A DNA stretch of 64,000 nt from Halorarum halophilum. GTDB taxonomy: Archaea > Halobacteriota > Halobacteria > Halobacteriales > Haloferacaceae. The position numbers and the translations under genes were made by a program. Positions 35,702-44,989 of this stretch are shown in pieces (position 1 is the first letter of the stretch; every line of letters starts with the position of its first letter). Location of the stretch: the NCBI RefSeq assembly GCF_013401515.1, contig NZ_CP058529.1, forward strand, positions 1,116,001 through 1,180,000. Reading direction: 5' to 3'. The notes under the pieces are model-generated. The model saw nothing but the letters and a program-made list of their open reading frames with translations. It was not told the origin of the DNA and made no database searches.

Positions 35702-36778
35702 TCAGTCCGCCGCCGACGGCGTCCGGTGGAACGGCTGGACCGCGATGGCCCGACGGAGTTCGGGCAGCGAGTCGCGGCCGTGCTCGGACATGGCCGCGAC
35801 CACGGCGAACACCTCCTGCCTGCTGACCTTCACGCCGCGGCCGTCGACGGCCCGCTCGGGCTGGGCGGCGAGTTCGCGCAGCGTCCCGACCGCGAGCAGG
35901 AACGGGATTGCCCAGGCGTCGACCGTGTTGCCGTCGACGAGCGGGAGGTGTTCGAGGTACGACTCCGCGTCGTCGAGGAAGGTGTGTGCGAGCGCGGTGG
36001 TCCGCCCGACGACGGCCGCGGTGCCGTCGCGGTGCTCGCTGTCGGTGAGGTCCTCCTGCGGGACGTCCTCCGCGGCGAGCCACTCCTCGGGGAGGTAGAC
36101 GTTGTTCTCCTCCTCGTAGTCGTCGTGGACGTCCTTGGCGATGTTGACCAGCTGGAGGAGGAGGCCGAACTCCTCAGCCGTCTCGTGGAGCCGGCGGGCG
36201 CGCTCCTCGGCGATGTCGCCGCGCGTGAGGAGGTTCGTGATGAGGTTGCCGACGGTGCCGGCGGCGTAGTAGCAGTACTCCTCGAGCTCGCCGCGGGTGC
36301 CGATGCGGAGGCCGCCCTCGTCGGCGTAGCGGTCAACGAACTCGGCCATCCCGCCGACGAGTTCCCGGACGGGCGGGACGATGGCCTCGCGAACGTCTTC
36401 GGGGAGTTCCCCGAACGTGGCGAACACGCGCTCCGTCTCGGCGACGACCTCCCAGTCGGCCGAGCGTTCGTCGGCCTGTGGGAGGTGCTCGTCGACGGCG
36501 TCGCGGAAGTCGGCAGCCGTCGCGTCGGCCGCGGGGTCGAGCGCCTCGTCGTACAGGCGCAGGAGGGCCGACTGCTCGTCCGGGTCGATGCGGTCGGTGT
36601 CCTCGACGGTGTCGGCGATCCGGCAGAGGAGGTAGCCGAGACAGATGTACGAGGACATGGGTTCGTCGAGCACGTCCACGGTGAGCGCGAAGGTTCGCGA
36701 GACGCCCTGCACGGAGTCGTGACACCAGGCGAGGTCGGCGTCGGGGGCAGTCGTGGCCGGGCGGTCTGCGTCGGACAT
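35702..36778 (-). CDS. Squalene/phytoene synthase family protein
   Basis: 358 residues with the trans-prenyltransferase fold: first Asp-rich motif in RIADTVEDTDR, second in NIAKDVHDDYEEENN, and conserved YYAAGTVGNLITNLL. It condenses two farnesyl or geranylgeranyl diphosphates into squalene or phytoene. The sequence supports a squalene/phytoene synthase but does not distinguish them; haloarchaea have several paralogues, and no carotenoid genes adjoin this one. Predicted soluble or membrane associated. Confidence 0.85.
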   Translation of the reverse strand: MSDADRPATTAPDADLAWCHDSVQGVSRTFALTVDVLDEPMSSYICLGYLLCRIADTVEDTDRIDPDEQSALLRLYDEALDPAADATAADFRDAVDEHLPQADERSADWEVVAETERVFATFGELPEDVREAIVPPVRELVGGMAEFVDRYADEGGLRIGTRGELEEYCYYAAGTVGNLITNLLTRGDIAEERARRLHETAEEFGLLLQLVNIAKDVHDDYEEENNVYLPEEWLAAEDVPQEDLTDSEHRDGTAAVVGRTTALAHTFLDDAESYLEHLPLVDGNTVDAWAIPFLLAVGTLRELAAQPERAVDGRGVKVSRQEVFAVVAAMSEHGRDSLPELRRAIAVQPFHRTPSAAD

Positions 36779-36874
36779 TCAGGTATCGGTCATAGGGTAG
36801 GGGGGATAAAAAGTGGTGTGGGCACGCTCCCGCCTCCGGAACACCATTAAGCCCGGCACGCGCCAGCGTTGCGT

Positions 36875-38020
36875 ATGGACTTCGGCCTGAACACCGAGCA
36901 GAAACAGATTCGCGACACGGTCGCGGAGTTCGTCGACGAGGAGGTTGCCCCCCGCGCCGCCGAGATCGACGAGACCGACGAGTTCCCGGCCGACCTCGTG
37001 CAGGAGATGGCCGACCTCGGACTCATGGGGATGCCGTTCCCGACCGAGTACGGCGGCGCCGGCCTCGACTACCACAGCTACGCCATCGGCCTGGAAGAGA
37101 TCTCCCGCGGGTCGGGCGGGCTCGGCACCGTCGTCGCCGCCCACACCTCCCTCGCCGGCAACATGCTGTACGAGTTCGGCGACGAGGCCCAGAAGGACGA
37201 GTACCTCACGCCCCTCTCCGAGGGGACGGACATCGGCGCCTTCGCGCTCTCGGAGGCCGAGGCGGGTTCGGACGTGCCCGCCATGACGACGACCGCGGAG
37301 AAGGACGGCGACGAGTACGTGGTGAACGGCGGGAAGCTCTGGATCTCGAACGGCTCGGTCGCGGACACCGTCACCCTGTTCGCCAAGACGGACCCCGAGG
37401 CGGGCAACAAGGGCATCTCCTCGCTCGTCGTCCGACCCGAGGAGGACGACGGGTTCATCGTCGAGGGGACGGAGCACAAGCTCGGCGACAAGGGCTGTCC
37501 GACGGCCGAACTCCGGTTCGACGACATGCGCATCCCCGAGGACCGTCTGCTCGGCGAGGAGGGCGGGGGGTTCGTCCACGCGCTGAAGACGCTCAACGGC
37601 GGCCGCATCACCATCGCCGCCCGGGGCGTCGGCATCGCGCGCGCCGCCCTCAAGGACGCGCGGGACTACAGCGGGGAACGCGAGCAGTTCGGCGGCCCCA
37701 TCTCGGACTTCCAGGCCATCCAGCACAAACTGGCGGACATGGACACGAAGGTGCAGGCGGCGAAGTTGCTGATGCACAAGGCCGCCGACCTGAAGATGCG
37801 CGACGAGGACTACATCAAGGAGGCCGCGCAGGCGAAACTGTACGCCAGCGAGATATCGCGGGAGGTGGCCAACGAGGCCATCCAGATCCACGGCGGCTAC
37901 GGCTACACGAAGGACTTCGCCGTCGAGCGCTACTACCGCGACGCGAAGCTGAACGAGATCTACGAGGGGACGAGCGAGGTGCTTCGGAACACGATCGCGA
38001 GCCAGGTGCTCGACGAGTAA
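36875..38020 (+). CDS. Acyl-CoA dehydrogenase
   Basis: 381 residues, a typical acyl-CoA dehydrogenase: EYGGAGLDYHSYAIG, LSEAEAGSDVPAMTTTAEK, KLWISNGSVAD, REQFGGPISDFQAIQHKLAD, with the catalytic Glu in YEGTSEVLRNT. It is a second, well-conserved paralogue of the gene at 29158. The ATG at 36875 gives the family start; an upstream ATG adds two residues. An AT-rich GGATAAAAAGTG patch in the divergent gap with the prenyl-synthase gene is the likely promoter region. A relic of a third copy's end follows at 38095. Confidence 0.9.
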   Translation: MDFGLNTEQKQIRDTVAEFVDEEVAPRAAEIDETDEFPADLVQEMADLGLMGMPFPTEYGGAGLDYHSYAIGLEEISRGSGGLGTVVAAHTSLAGNMLYEFGDEAQKDEYLTPLSEGTDIGAFALSEAEAGSDVPAMTTTAEKDGDEYVVNGGKLWISNGSVADTVTLFAKTDPEAGNKGISSLVVRPEEDDGFIVEGTEHKLGDKGCPTAELRFDDMRIPEDRLLGEEGGGFVHALKTLNGGRITIAARGVGIARAALKDARDYSGEREQFGGPISDFQAIQHKLADMDTKVQAAKLLMHKAADLKMRDEDYIKEAAQAKLYASEISREVANEAIQIHGGYGYTKDFAVERYYRDAKLNEIYEGTSEVLRNTIASQVLDE

Positions 38021-38094
38021 GACGCACGAACACCGTCCTGGTGGACATGGAAAGGGCGAGCGAGCGAGCGGCACGAAGTGGCGCGAGCGAGTGA

Positions 38095-38138
38095 GGGCTT
38101 TCCGGAACACGATCGCGAGGCAGGTGCTGGAGGAGTAG
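38095..38138 (+). pseudogene. Duplicated 3' tail of an acyl-CoA dehydrogenase gene
   Basis: GGAACACGATCGCGAGGCAG and its flanks repeat, with a few changes, the last 40 or so bases of the preceding gene (37979-38020). They encode RNTIARQVLEE-stop against RNTIASQVLDE-stop. The 75 bases between the copies contain GAGCGAGCGAGCGGCACGAA-type low-complexity sequence. This is a leftover of a tandem duplication or of recombination with another copy. Confidence 0.7.
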
Positions 38139-38523
38139 CCGGGCCGTCGGGAGGGAATCACTGAAGCGTCGGGCCTGCCGGAATCCCCGACCCAATCGAG
38201 TCAGTGAACGTCGACGGGTTTCGAGCGGTCGCAGTCGGTGCGGATAACGCGAGCCATACCCGAGGCGGAGCGCGCGATGGGCGACGGAACCGGGACGCGT
38301 CGCTGGCCGGTCGATAATGGGAGGGCAGAATTGCGAGTACCCCTACCCGCTGCCCACCTTCGTACTTGGATAGTGGATACCGAGGTGGGATATGTTTTGT
38401 GTTGCGTCGAGTTGCGGATCGTTTAGGTAGAGATGCGGCAGTACGAACCTCACCTCGCACGAAAATTGACGCCTCGAGCATCGAGACCGGTCTTTCGTAC
38501 CGCGGACCGATTCGGCCGTCCCC
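38139..38523. other. Intergenic region, no gene seen
   Basis: About 385 bases between the acyl-CoA dehydrogenase relic and the mechanosensitive-channel gene, both 3' ends facing it. Open frames lack coding bias. No hairpin or T-tract is outstanding. Confidence 0.3.
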
Positions 38524-39450
38524 TCAGTCGTCGGCCGTCGTCGCTTCCGTCGGCACGAGCGTCTTGATGCCGCCCGAGAGCTCGCGCTGCGGGAACGGGA
38601 TGGAGATCCCCGCGTCGTCGAAGCGCTCCTTCACGCGCTTGACGTACTCGGCGCGGGTCTTCACGAAGTCGGCGCGCGAGGGGTTCTCGATCCAGACGCG
38701 CGACTGGAGGCCGACGGACGAGTCGGCCAGTTCCGTCAGGCGGACCGAGGGCGCCGGGGCGGCGAGGATGTCGGGGTGGCGCTCGGCCTCGTCGACGATG
38801 ATCTCGGTCGCCCGTTCGATGTCGTCGTCGTAGCCGATGCCGAAGTCAACCTTCAGGCGGAGCGTCTCCTTCGCGACGGGGTTCTTGATGACGTCGTCGG
38901 TGAGCACCGCGTTCGGGACGGTGAGCAGTTCGTTGTCGAACGTCCGGACGCGGGTGACCCGGAACGAGATGTCCTCGACGATGCCGGACTGGTCCTCCCA
39001 CTCGATCCAGTCGCCGATGCGGAACGGCCGGTCGGTGAAGATGAACACGCCGGCGACGAAGTTCTTGATGACGTCCTGCATGGCGAGGCCGATGGCGAGC
39101 GTCGCGGCCGCCGCGATGGTCGCGAGCGACTGGAGGAAGTTGCCGAAGCCGGCGAGTCCGAACGCGACGGAGATTCCGACGAAGACGACGACGAGGGTCG
39201 TCAACTTCCGCAGCGGTTTGCGCGCGTGGGACTGGAGCCCCTTCCTGTCGAGCATCCGGTCGACGAGCGGGACGACGAACGCCCGGCCGACGAACCAGAA
39301 CGCGAACAGGACGACGAGGAAGGTCACCACCGCGCCGAGCAGGCCGGCGACGTTGGCCGGCAGGAACGTCGCCAGGAAGTCCGCGACCAGCGTGGAGGGC
39401 TCCGTCACCACGCCGGCGTCGGGCGTCACCTGGAGGAACCCCTGCGTCAT
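38524..39450 (-). CDS. Mechanosensitive ion channel (MscS family)
   Basis: 308 residues. Three transmembrane helices (about 38-62, 85-105, 110-135) end in the glycine/alanine pore helix LATIAAAATLAIGLAMQDVIKN, the MscS signature. They are followed by the beta domain (DRPFRIGDWIEWEDQSGIVEDI, LLTVPNAVLTDDVIKNP) and the C-terminal alpha/beta domain. It releases solutes on osmotic downshock. Start overlaps the stop of yhbY by four bases; the operon order is rnp4-yhbY-mscS. Confidence 0.92.
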   Translation of the reverse strand: MTQGFLQVTPDAGVVTEPSTLVADFLATFLPANVAGLLGAVVTFLVVLFAFWFVGRAFVVPLVDRMLDRKGLQSHARKPLRKLTTLVVVFVGISVAFGLAGFGNFLQSLATIAAAATLAIGLAMQDVIKNFVAGVFIFTDRPFRIGDWIEWEDQSGIVEDISFRVTRVRTFDNELLTVPNAVLTDDVIKNPVAKETLRLKVDFGIGYDDDIERATEIIVDEAERHPDILAAPAPSVRLTELADSSVGLQSRVWIENPSRADFVKTRAEYVKRVKERFDDAGISIPFPQRELSGGIKTLVPTEATTADD

Positions 39451-39695
39451 CGCGTGAAGACCCCCGTGTTCCCGCGGGTCTCGACGATGTCCACCCCGGC
39501 GATGTCGGCGAGTTCGACGGCCAGCTCCTCGGTGCTACTCCCGCCGCGGGCGGCCCGGAGGAACTTCACCTTCACCAGATCGCGGTCGTCGAGCTGGTCG
39601 GCGAGTTCGTCGGCGACTGACGCCACCCCCTTCTTCCCGACCCAGACGGTCACGTCGAGATCGTGGGCCTGTTTCCGCAGGTCGTGGTCGGTCAT
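39447..39695 (-). CDS. YhbY/CRM-domain RNA-binding protein
   Basis: 82 residues: DLRKQAHDLDVTVWVGKKGV, DQLDDRDLVKVKFLRAARGG and VDIVETRGNTGVFTR, a complete CRM (YhbY) domain with the GxxG-type RNA-binding loop. The bacterial homologue binds pre-50S ribosomal particles. It sits between rnp4 and mscS with a four-base overlap downstream, so co-translation with the channel gene is expected. Confidence 0.88.
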   Translation of the reverse strand: MTDHDLRKQAHDLDVTVWVGKKGVASVADELADQLDDRDLVKVKFLRAARGGSSTEELAVELADIAGVDIVETRGNTGVFTR

Positions 39696-39779
39696 GGATA
39701 CGAGATACGGACGGGCGGGTTTGAAGCCTTGCTTTACGGATGGGACGTGTGACGAAGTGGACGCGAGGGGTGAACCTCC

Positions 39780-40061
39780 CTAGCGGTACGGGTACCGAGC
39801 CGTCTCGCCGCAGTCGCACCGGACGACGACGTGGCTCCCCTCCTGGAGTCGAACCCTGGCGTTGCGCCCCGGGACGAGGAACGCGTCACAGCGATCGCAG
39901 GTGAACCGCTCGAAGGAGCGCGGGACGCCACAGCGATGCCGCTCGGCGAGGCGGCGCGCGAGTCGGACGTACTCACGGGCGCGGTCCGGTTCGCCGGCTC
40001 TGACCGCCTCGCGCGCGAGGGTCTCGAGCTTCTCGATGCGCTCCTCCGCGATCTCCTGCAT
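39780..40061 (-). CDS. rnp4: Ribonuclease P protein component 4
   Basis: 93 residues. The N-terminal helices (IAEERIEKLETLAREAV, REYVRLARRLAERHRCGVP) and the zinc site (FTCDRCDAFLVPG, RCDCGETARYPYR) match archaeal Rnp4, homologous to eukaryotic Rpp21. It binds the RNase P RNA for tRNA 5' maturation. It heads the rnp4-yhbY-mscS operon; an ATG at 40061 gives the full family N-terminus. Confidence 0.93.
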   Translation of the reverse strand: MQEIAEERIEKLETLAREAVRAGEPDRAREYVRLARRLAERHRCGVPRSFERFTCDRCDAFLVPGRNARVRLQEGSHVVVRCDCGETARYPYR

Positions 40062-40245
40062 TGGGTCGGCTCTCGGATGGGAGTTGGCGGTGGACGGGGG
40101 ATAGCGGTTTCGGAGCGACTTCCACCCCGAGATGGACGTGGACTCCCGGTTACTCTCGGGACAGCCCTCCGGAGGCGGACGCCAGCACGATAGATCGGAA
40201 AGGATTCCAGCAGCCTAAAGAAACGGAGCCGAGAACGACCCCGCA

Positions 40246-41310
40246 GTGAAGGTCCTCGACTACCTCGAACTCGAATCGCGGCTCGCCCGCGCCGGCATCG
40301 GCACGGCCCACGACCAGCAGGTCGAGGCGCTCGACCGCGCCGCCGAGTCCGGCGCCGACGTCGAGGTGATCGAGACCCCCTGGACCGGCGACGACCCCCT
40401 CGACGGCCTCTACAACGGCGCCCGCGGCAGGGGGCTGTTCCGCGAGTACGACCTCGCCCACTGCAACCTCATCGGGCCGGGGAGCGTCGCCGTCGCCCGC
40501 CACGCGAGGCGGAACGGCATCCCGCTCGTGCTCCACTGCCACGTCACGAGCGAGGACTTCCGGGAGAGCTTCCGCGGGTCGAACGCGGTCGCCCCGGCGC
40601 TCCGGCGCTACCTCCGGTGGTTCTACTCGCAGGCCGACCTCGTGCTCACGCCCTCGGAGTACACGAAACGCCAGCTGGAAGCGTACCCGGTCGAGGCGCC
40701 CATTCGGGCGCTCTCCAACGGCGTCGACCTCGACTCAGTCGCCGACCACGAGGTGCATCGAGACGAGTACCGCGATCGGTACGACCTCGACGGGACCGTC
40801 GCCTTCGCGGTCGGAAACGTGTTCGAGCGGAAGGGGCTCACCGACTTCTGCGAGGTCGCGAGGCGCGTCGACCTCGAGTTCGCCTGGTTCGGCACCTACG
40901 ACACCGGCCCGCAGGCGTCGCCGACCGTGACGCGCTGGATGCGGAATCCGCCCGAGAACGTCACCTTCACCGGCTGGGTCGAGGACAAGCCGGGGATGTT
41001 CGGCGCGGGCGACGTGTTCTTCTTCCCGACGAAGGAAGAGAACCAGGGCATCGTCGTGCTCGAGGCGATGGCGTGCGGGAAGGCCGTCGTCCTCCGGGAC
41101 ATCCCGGTCTTCCGCGAGTACTTCGAGGACGGCCACGACTGCCTGCTCTGCTCGAACCGCGACGAGTTCGTCGACGCCATCGAGCGCCTCGACGCGGACC
41201 CCGACCTCCGCGAGCGACTCGGGAGCAACGCCCGCGAGACCGCGGCCGAACACGGCCTCGACCGCGTCGGGCGGGAACTCGTGGAGACCTACCGCGAACT
41301 GCTCGGCTGA
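40246..41310 (+). CDS. GT4-family glycosyltransferase
   Basis: 354 residues from GTG. N-terminal acceptor domain, then the GT-B/GT4 C-terminal domain with ALSNGVDLDSV, GNVFERKGLTDF, TKEENQGIVVLEAMACGKAVV (the E-x7-E motif) and a final helix. It transfers a sugar from an activated donor; the glycolipid or S-layer target is unknown. A TATA-like CCTAAAGAAA about 28 bases before the GTG supports that start. It is followed after 81 bases by a second GT4 gene in the same direction. Confidence 0.88.
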   Translation: MKVLDYLELESRLARAGIGTAHDQQVEALDRAAESGADVEVIETPWTGDDPLDGLYNGARGRGLFREYDLAHCNLIGPGSVAVARHARRNGIPLVLHCHVTSEDFRESFRGSNAVAPALRRYLRWFYSQADLVLTPSEYTKRQLEAYPVEAPIRALSNGVDLDSVADHEVHRDEYRDRYDLDGTVAFAVGNVFERKGLTDFCEVARRVDLEFAWFGTYDTGPQASPTVTRWMRNPPENVTFTGWVEDKPGMFGAGDVFFFPTKEENQGIVVLEAMACGKAVVLRDIPVFREYFEDGHDCLLCSNRDEFVDAIERLDADPDLRERLGSNARETAAEHGLDRVGRELVETYRELLG

Positions 41311-41391
41311 ACCGACCGCCGGACGGGACGGGAGTTCCCGGCGGGACGAAGACGCAAGGCATTACCCACCGCTCCCAGAATCGGGGGAACG

Positions 41392-42489
41392 ATGCAGACG
41401 GTCGCCGCCTTCACCGACACGTACCTGCCCACGGTGAACGGCGTGACCTACACGCTGGAGTCGTGGCGCGACCGGTGGCGCGACCGCGGCGGCCGCATGG
41501 ACGTCGTGTTCCCCGGTGCGCCCGACTACGAACCCGGTGAGGGCGAGTACGCGACCCGGAGCGTCGGCTTCCCGTTCTACGACGGGTTCCGGTTCGGCCT
41601 GCCGGGCGTGCCCGACGAGGTGCGCGACGCCGACCTCGTCCACGCCCACACCCCCTTCGCGCTCGGTCTCTCGGGACTCTACCTCGCGCTCCGGATCGAC
41701 GTGCCGCTCGTGGCCTCCTACCACACGCCGACCTCGGAGTACGCCGACTACATCGCCAACGGTCGCACGGCGACCGCGATAGAGGGCGTCGCCCGCCAAT
41801 ACGAGCGCTGGTACTTGAACCACGCGCGCGTGGTGGTCGTCCCGAGCGAACCGGCGCGCGAGCACCTCCGGGGTATCGGCATCGACGCGCCGGTCTCGGT
41901 CGTCCCGAACGGCGTCGACACGGAGTTCTTCGGCCCGGTCGATGGCGGCGACTTCCGGGAGCGGTACGACCTCCCCGACGGCCCGCTCGTGGGCTACACC
42001 GGCAGGCACGGCTTCGAGAAGGACCTGGACGAGATCCCGGCCGCGTTCGACGCGGCCGACACGGACGCCACGCTCGTGTTCGGCGGCGACGGTCCCGCGC
42101 GGGGGGCGCTCGAACGCATGACCGCGGAGTACGGCATCGACGCCCGCTTCCTCGGCTTCCTCCCTCGCGAGGACCTCCCCGCGTTCTACAGCGCGCTCGA
42201 CGCCTTCCTCTTCCCCTCGCCCGTCGAGACGCAGGGGCTCGTCGCCCTGGAGGCGAACGCGTGCGGCACGCCGGTCGTCGGCGTGAACGACGGCGCGCTC
42301 GCGGACACGGTTGTCGACGGGGTCACCGGCTATCACTTCGCCCGCGGCGACACGACCGACTTCGCCGACGCCATTGAGCGGACGCTGGCCGGGCGCCCAA
42401 CGCTGTCGGAACGCTGTCTGGACAGACGGGAACGGATGAGCGTCGAGCACGCGGTGGACCGGCTCGCCCATGTGTACGACGGGTTGTAG
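41392..42489 (+). CDS. GT4-family glycosyltransferase (diglucosyl-lipid type)
   Basis: 365 residues with the PIG-A/MgdA-like GT4 pattern: FTDTYLPTVNGVTYTLE at the N-terminus, VHAHTPFALGLSGL, VVPNGVDTEFF, GYTGRHGFEKDLDEI and SPVETQGLVALEANACGTPVV. The N-terminal motif is typical of glycolipid diacylglycerol/archaeol glucosyltransferases. It probably works with the upstream GT on a membrane glycolipid or a related glycan. Confidence 0.88.
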   Translation: MQTVAAFTDTYLPTVNGVTYTLESWRDRWRDRGGRMDVVFPGAPDYEPGEGEYATRSVGFPFYDGFRFGLPGVPDEVRDADLVHAHTPFALGLSGLYLALRIDVPLVASYHTPTSEYADYIANGRTATAIEGVARQYERWYLNHARVVVVPSEPAREHLRGIGIDAPVSVVPNGVDTEFFGPVDGGDFRERYDLPDGPLVGYTGRHGFEKDLDEIPAAFDAADTDATLVFGGDGPARGALERMTAEYGIDARFLGFLPREDLPAFYSALDAFLFPSPVETQGLVALEANACGTPVVGVNDGALADTVVDGVTGYHFARGDTTDFADAIERTLAGRPTLSERCLDRRERMSVEHAVDRLAHVYDGL

Positions 42490-42599
42490 CAACGTTCGGG
42501 GGTCGACTCGAGGGATCCCCTCCTCCGGAGACGGTCGGCGAAAAATCAGTCAGCGGTCGCGGAGGGATCGAGGATTCGCGAGCGACCGTTCGTCGGAAC

Positions 42600-43022
42600 T
42601 CAGTCGTCCTCGAGCGCCTGCGCGATGCGCTGGAGCTGTCGGGTCGCGTCGCGGACCTCGTCGCGGAGCTGGCGCACCTCGCGAACGAGTTCCTCGTTGC
42701 CGGCGGACTCCTCCTCGGCGCCGCGGCCGCCCGGGCCGCCCATGCCGGGACCGCCCATCCCGCCACCCATGCCGCCGCCGCCACCCATCATCCCGCCCAT
42801 CATCTGCGCGAACGGATTGCCGCCGCCGCCCATGCCGCCGGGACCGCCGCCGCCCATCAGCTCCTCGGGGTCCGGCGCCTCCCCCTCCTCCCGCTCCTGC
42901 TCGCGCCGCTCGCGGATCTCCTCGACGCGCTCGCGGAACGACTTCTCCTCGTCGCTCCCGCCCTCGTCGTTCTCGACTCCTTCCTCGCCGGACGTGGCAT
43001 CCTCGGGTTCGTCTTCGGCCAT
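42600..43022 (-). CDS. Gly/Met-rich acidic protein with C-terminal coiled coil, 140 aa
   Basis: Starts MAEDEPEDATSGEEGVEND, continues as a charged helix (FRERVEEIRERREQEREE), then a Gly/Met/Pro low-complexity block (residues about 55-100), and ends in a predicted coiled coil (LVREVRQLRDEVRDATRQLQ). No enzyme motif. The block resembles the disordered Met-rich segments of some chaperone tails, but no partner can be named. The order acidic head, low-complexity middle, coiled coil suggests an oligomeric scaffold; coding bias is strong. Confidence 0.65.
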   Translation of the reverse strand: MAEDEPEDATSGEEGVENDEGGSDEEKSFRERVEEIRERREQEREEGEAPDPEELMGGGGPGGMGGGGNPFAQMMGGMMGGGGGMGGGMGGPGMGGPGGRGAEEESAGNEELVREVRQLRDEVRDATRQLQRIAQALEDD

Positions 43023-43242
43023 GGGAGTCGGTTCGGCCCGCCCTCCGAAAAGGGTTGTCTCTCGATAGCACTCCTGCGGGAGAACACCGGTCGCTGCCGA
43101 ACCACGTGTTCGTCCCGCCGCCCCGTCGTCGGGCCCGTTCCCGACCCTCGTCGTCGGCCTCATCACCGACCCTCGTTGCCCGGACACCGTCGGTACGGTC
43201 CTGACAGTATCACCGGCCAATGTTCCCGACCGGACGGGACGG

Positions 43243-43422
43243 TCAGAAGTATGCCTGCATCGCGGCGTGCCCGAGGTACATGCCACAGAGGGTGAATGCC
43301 CCCGCGACGACGGCCGCTTTGACCTGTTCCACAGTTGTCTCCTCTACTGGTAGGTCGAAAGAAATGACGAAATCGGTCCGTGCATCCGGATGGCCGTCCT
43401 CAGCGGGTGTGTGCAGTGACAT
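43243..43422 (-). CDS. Small single-helix membrane protein, 59 aa
   Basis: Starts MSLHTPAEDGHPDARTD and ends in one hydrophobic helix (AAVVAGAFTLCGMYLGHAAMQ). On the minus strand a GAAATATGAA box about 30 bases upstream supports the ATG at 43422 over an in-frame ATG at 43458. The same AT patch lies just upstream of the divergent repeat-protein gene. Function unknown. Confidence 0.55.
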   Translation of the reverse strand: MSLHTPAEDGHPDARTDFVISFDLPVEETTVEQVKAAVVAGAFTLCGMYLGHAAMQAYF

Positions 43423-43476
43423 CCACGGTGGCGACCAACCCGTGCGTTCATATTTCACCGTCCCCGAGGGGGCGGC

Positions 43477-44841
43477 GTGTTCACGGACCGGTCCGACTCA
43501 CTCGCGGACGAGCGCCCCCACCGCGGCTACGGCGTCGCGGTCACCCCCGGCGAACGGGGCCCATGCGCGCTCGTCACGGGGTACGGGCTGGCCAACCGCC
43601 TCCTCACCTGGCGCGACGGCGCCCTGCGCGACGTCGCCTCGCCCGCGGTCGCGGACGAGGGGCGACACGCCATCGGTGTCGTCGCGGCCGACCTCGACGC
43701 GGACGGGTACGAGGAGTTCTACGTCCACAACACCGACGAGTTCGGTGGGCGCACGCGCGACACGGATCTGCTGCTCGACCCCGTCGAGTGCTCGCCTGAC
43801 TGCGACGGGGCCCGGTGGCGTGACCTATACGGCCTCGGCATCAACGCGGACCGGGGGAACTTCCGCGCCGGCCGGTCCGTCGCCGCGCTGGACCGGTACG
43901 GCACCGGCCGGTACGGCGTCTTCGTCGCCTCCTACGGCACTCCCTCCCGGTTCTACGAACTCGGCGACGACGGCGAACTGACGGACATGGCCTCGGCGGT
44001 CGGCCTCGACGTGGACGCCTGTGGGCGCTCGTTGCTCGCCGGCCCGATCGTCTCCGAGAGCATGGACCTGTTCGTCGGGGTCGAGCGCGGCCCGAACCGG
44101 CTGTATCGCAACGAGTCGGGCCATTACGAGGAGATCGCGGCCGACGTCGGCGTCGCGGATCGCGAGACCGACGCGCGGGGGGTAACCATGGCCGACGCCG
44201 CGATCGCCTACGGGTCGTGGGAGGGTCCCAACCGCATATTCGAGCCGCGCGAGGACGGCACCTTCGACGACGTCGCGCCGCCCGAGTTCGCGCAGCCGAC
44301 CCGCGTCCGCACCCTCGCCTGTGCCGACTTCGACAACGACGGCCGCGAGGAGCTGTTCGTCCACGTGATGGGAGCCGGGAACCGACTGTTCCGCCGGACC
44401 CCGGACGGCTGGTCGATGCTCGACCCCGGCCCCGCCGCCGAGCCGAAGGGGCTGGGCACCGGCGCCACGGTCGCCGACTTCGACGGCGACGGGACGCTCG
44501 AACTCCTGCTCGTCCACGGCGAACTCGCCGCCCAGCCGCTGTCGCTGTACGCCGCGGAGAACGACAGGGGTTGGCTCAGGGTCCGACCCACCACCCAGTA
44601 CGGCGCCCCGGCCCGCGGCGCGGCCGTCACCCTGGAGACCGACGAGTGGACCAGGACGAGGGTGGTCTGTGCCGGTTCGGGCTACCTCTGCCAGATGGAA
44701 CCGGTCGCCCACTTCGGGCTCGGCGACGCCGCCCCCGAGCGAGTCAGGATCCGCTGGCCCGACGGGCGCGAGACGACGATCGACCGGCCGGCCGAGCGCG
44801 CCGAACACGAGATCTCGCACCCGATGGCGCCCCGGTTCTGA
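43477..44841 (+). CDS. CRTAC1-like FG-GAP repeat protein with ASPIC/UnbV domain
   Basis: 454 residues. Several VCBS/FG-GAP-like calcium-binding repeats (ADLDADGYEEFYVHN, ACADFDNDGREELFVHVMG, VADFDGDGTLELLLVHG) form a propeller. A C-terminal ASPIC/UnbV-type domain follows (RGAAVTLETDEWTRTRVV, FGLGDAAPERVRIRWPDG). Most homologues are secreted; this one lacks an obvious signal peptide and starts with GTG at 43477. Either the true start lies elsewhere or it is cytoplasmic. Stress or adhesion roles are known for relatives; substrate unknown. Confidence 0.85.
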   Translation: MFTDRSDSLADERPHRGYGVAVTPGERGPCALVTGYGLANRLLTWRDGALRDVASPAVADEGRHAIGVVAADLDADGYEEFYVHNTDEFGGRTRDTDLLLDPVECSPDCDGARWRDLYGLGINADRGNFRAGRSVAALDRYGTGRYGVFVASYGTPSRFYELGDDGELTDMASAVGLDVDACGRSLLAGPIVSESMDLFVGVERGPNRLYRNESGHYEEIAADVGVADRETDARGVTMADAAIAYGSWEGPNRIFEPREDGTFDDVAPPEFAQPTRVRTLACADFDNDGREELFVHVMGAGNRLFRRTPDGWSMLDPGPAAEPKGLGTGATVADFDGDGTLELLLVHGELAAQPLSLYAAENDRGWLRVRPTTQYGAPARGAAVTLETDEWTRTRVVCAGSGYLCQMEPVAHFGLGDAAPERVRIRWPDGRETTIDRPAERAEHEISHPMAPRF

Positions 44842-44989
44842 GTCGGGACGAGCCAGTGGGACTGCCTCCCGCCGATCACGAGCAACGGGTGACCCGGGCC
44901 CGGTTGCGAATCCGGTGACAACTGGGCAGGTCGGAGGAGTCGGGGGAGACGCGGACCGCTTTTCACGGACGCCCACCCAGCCACGGACG

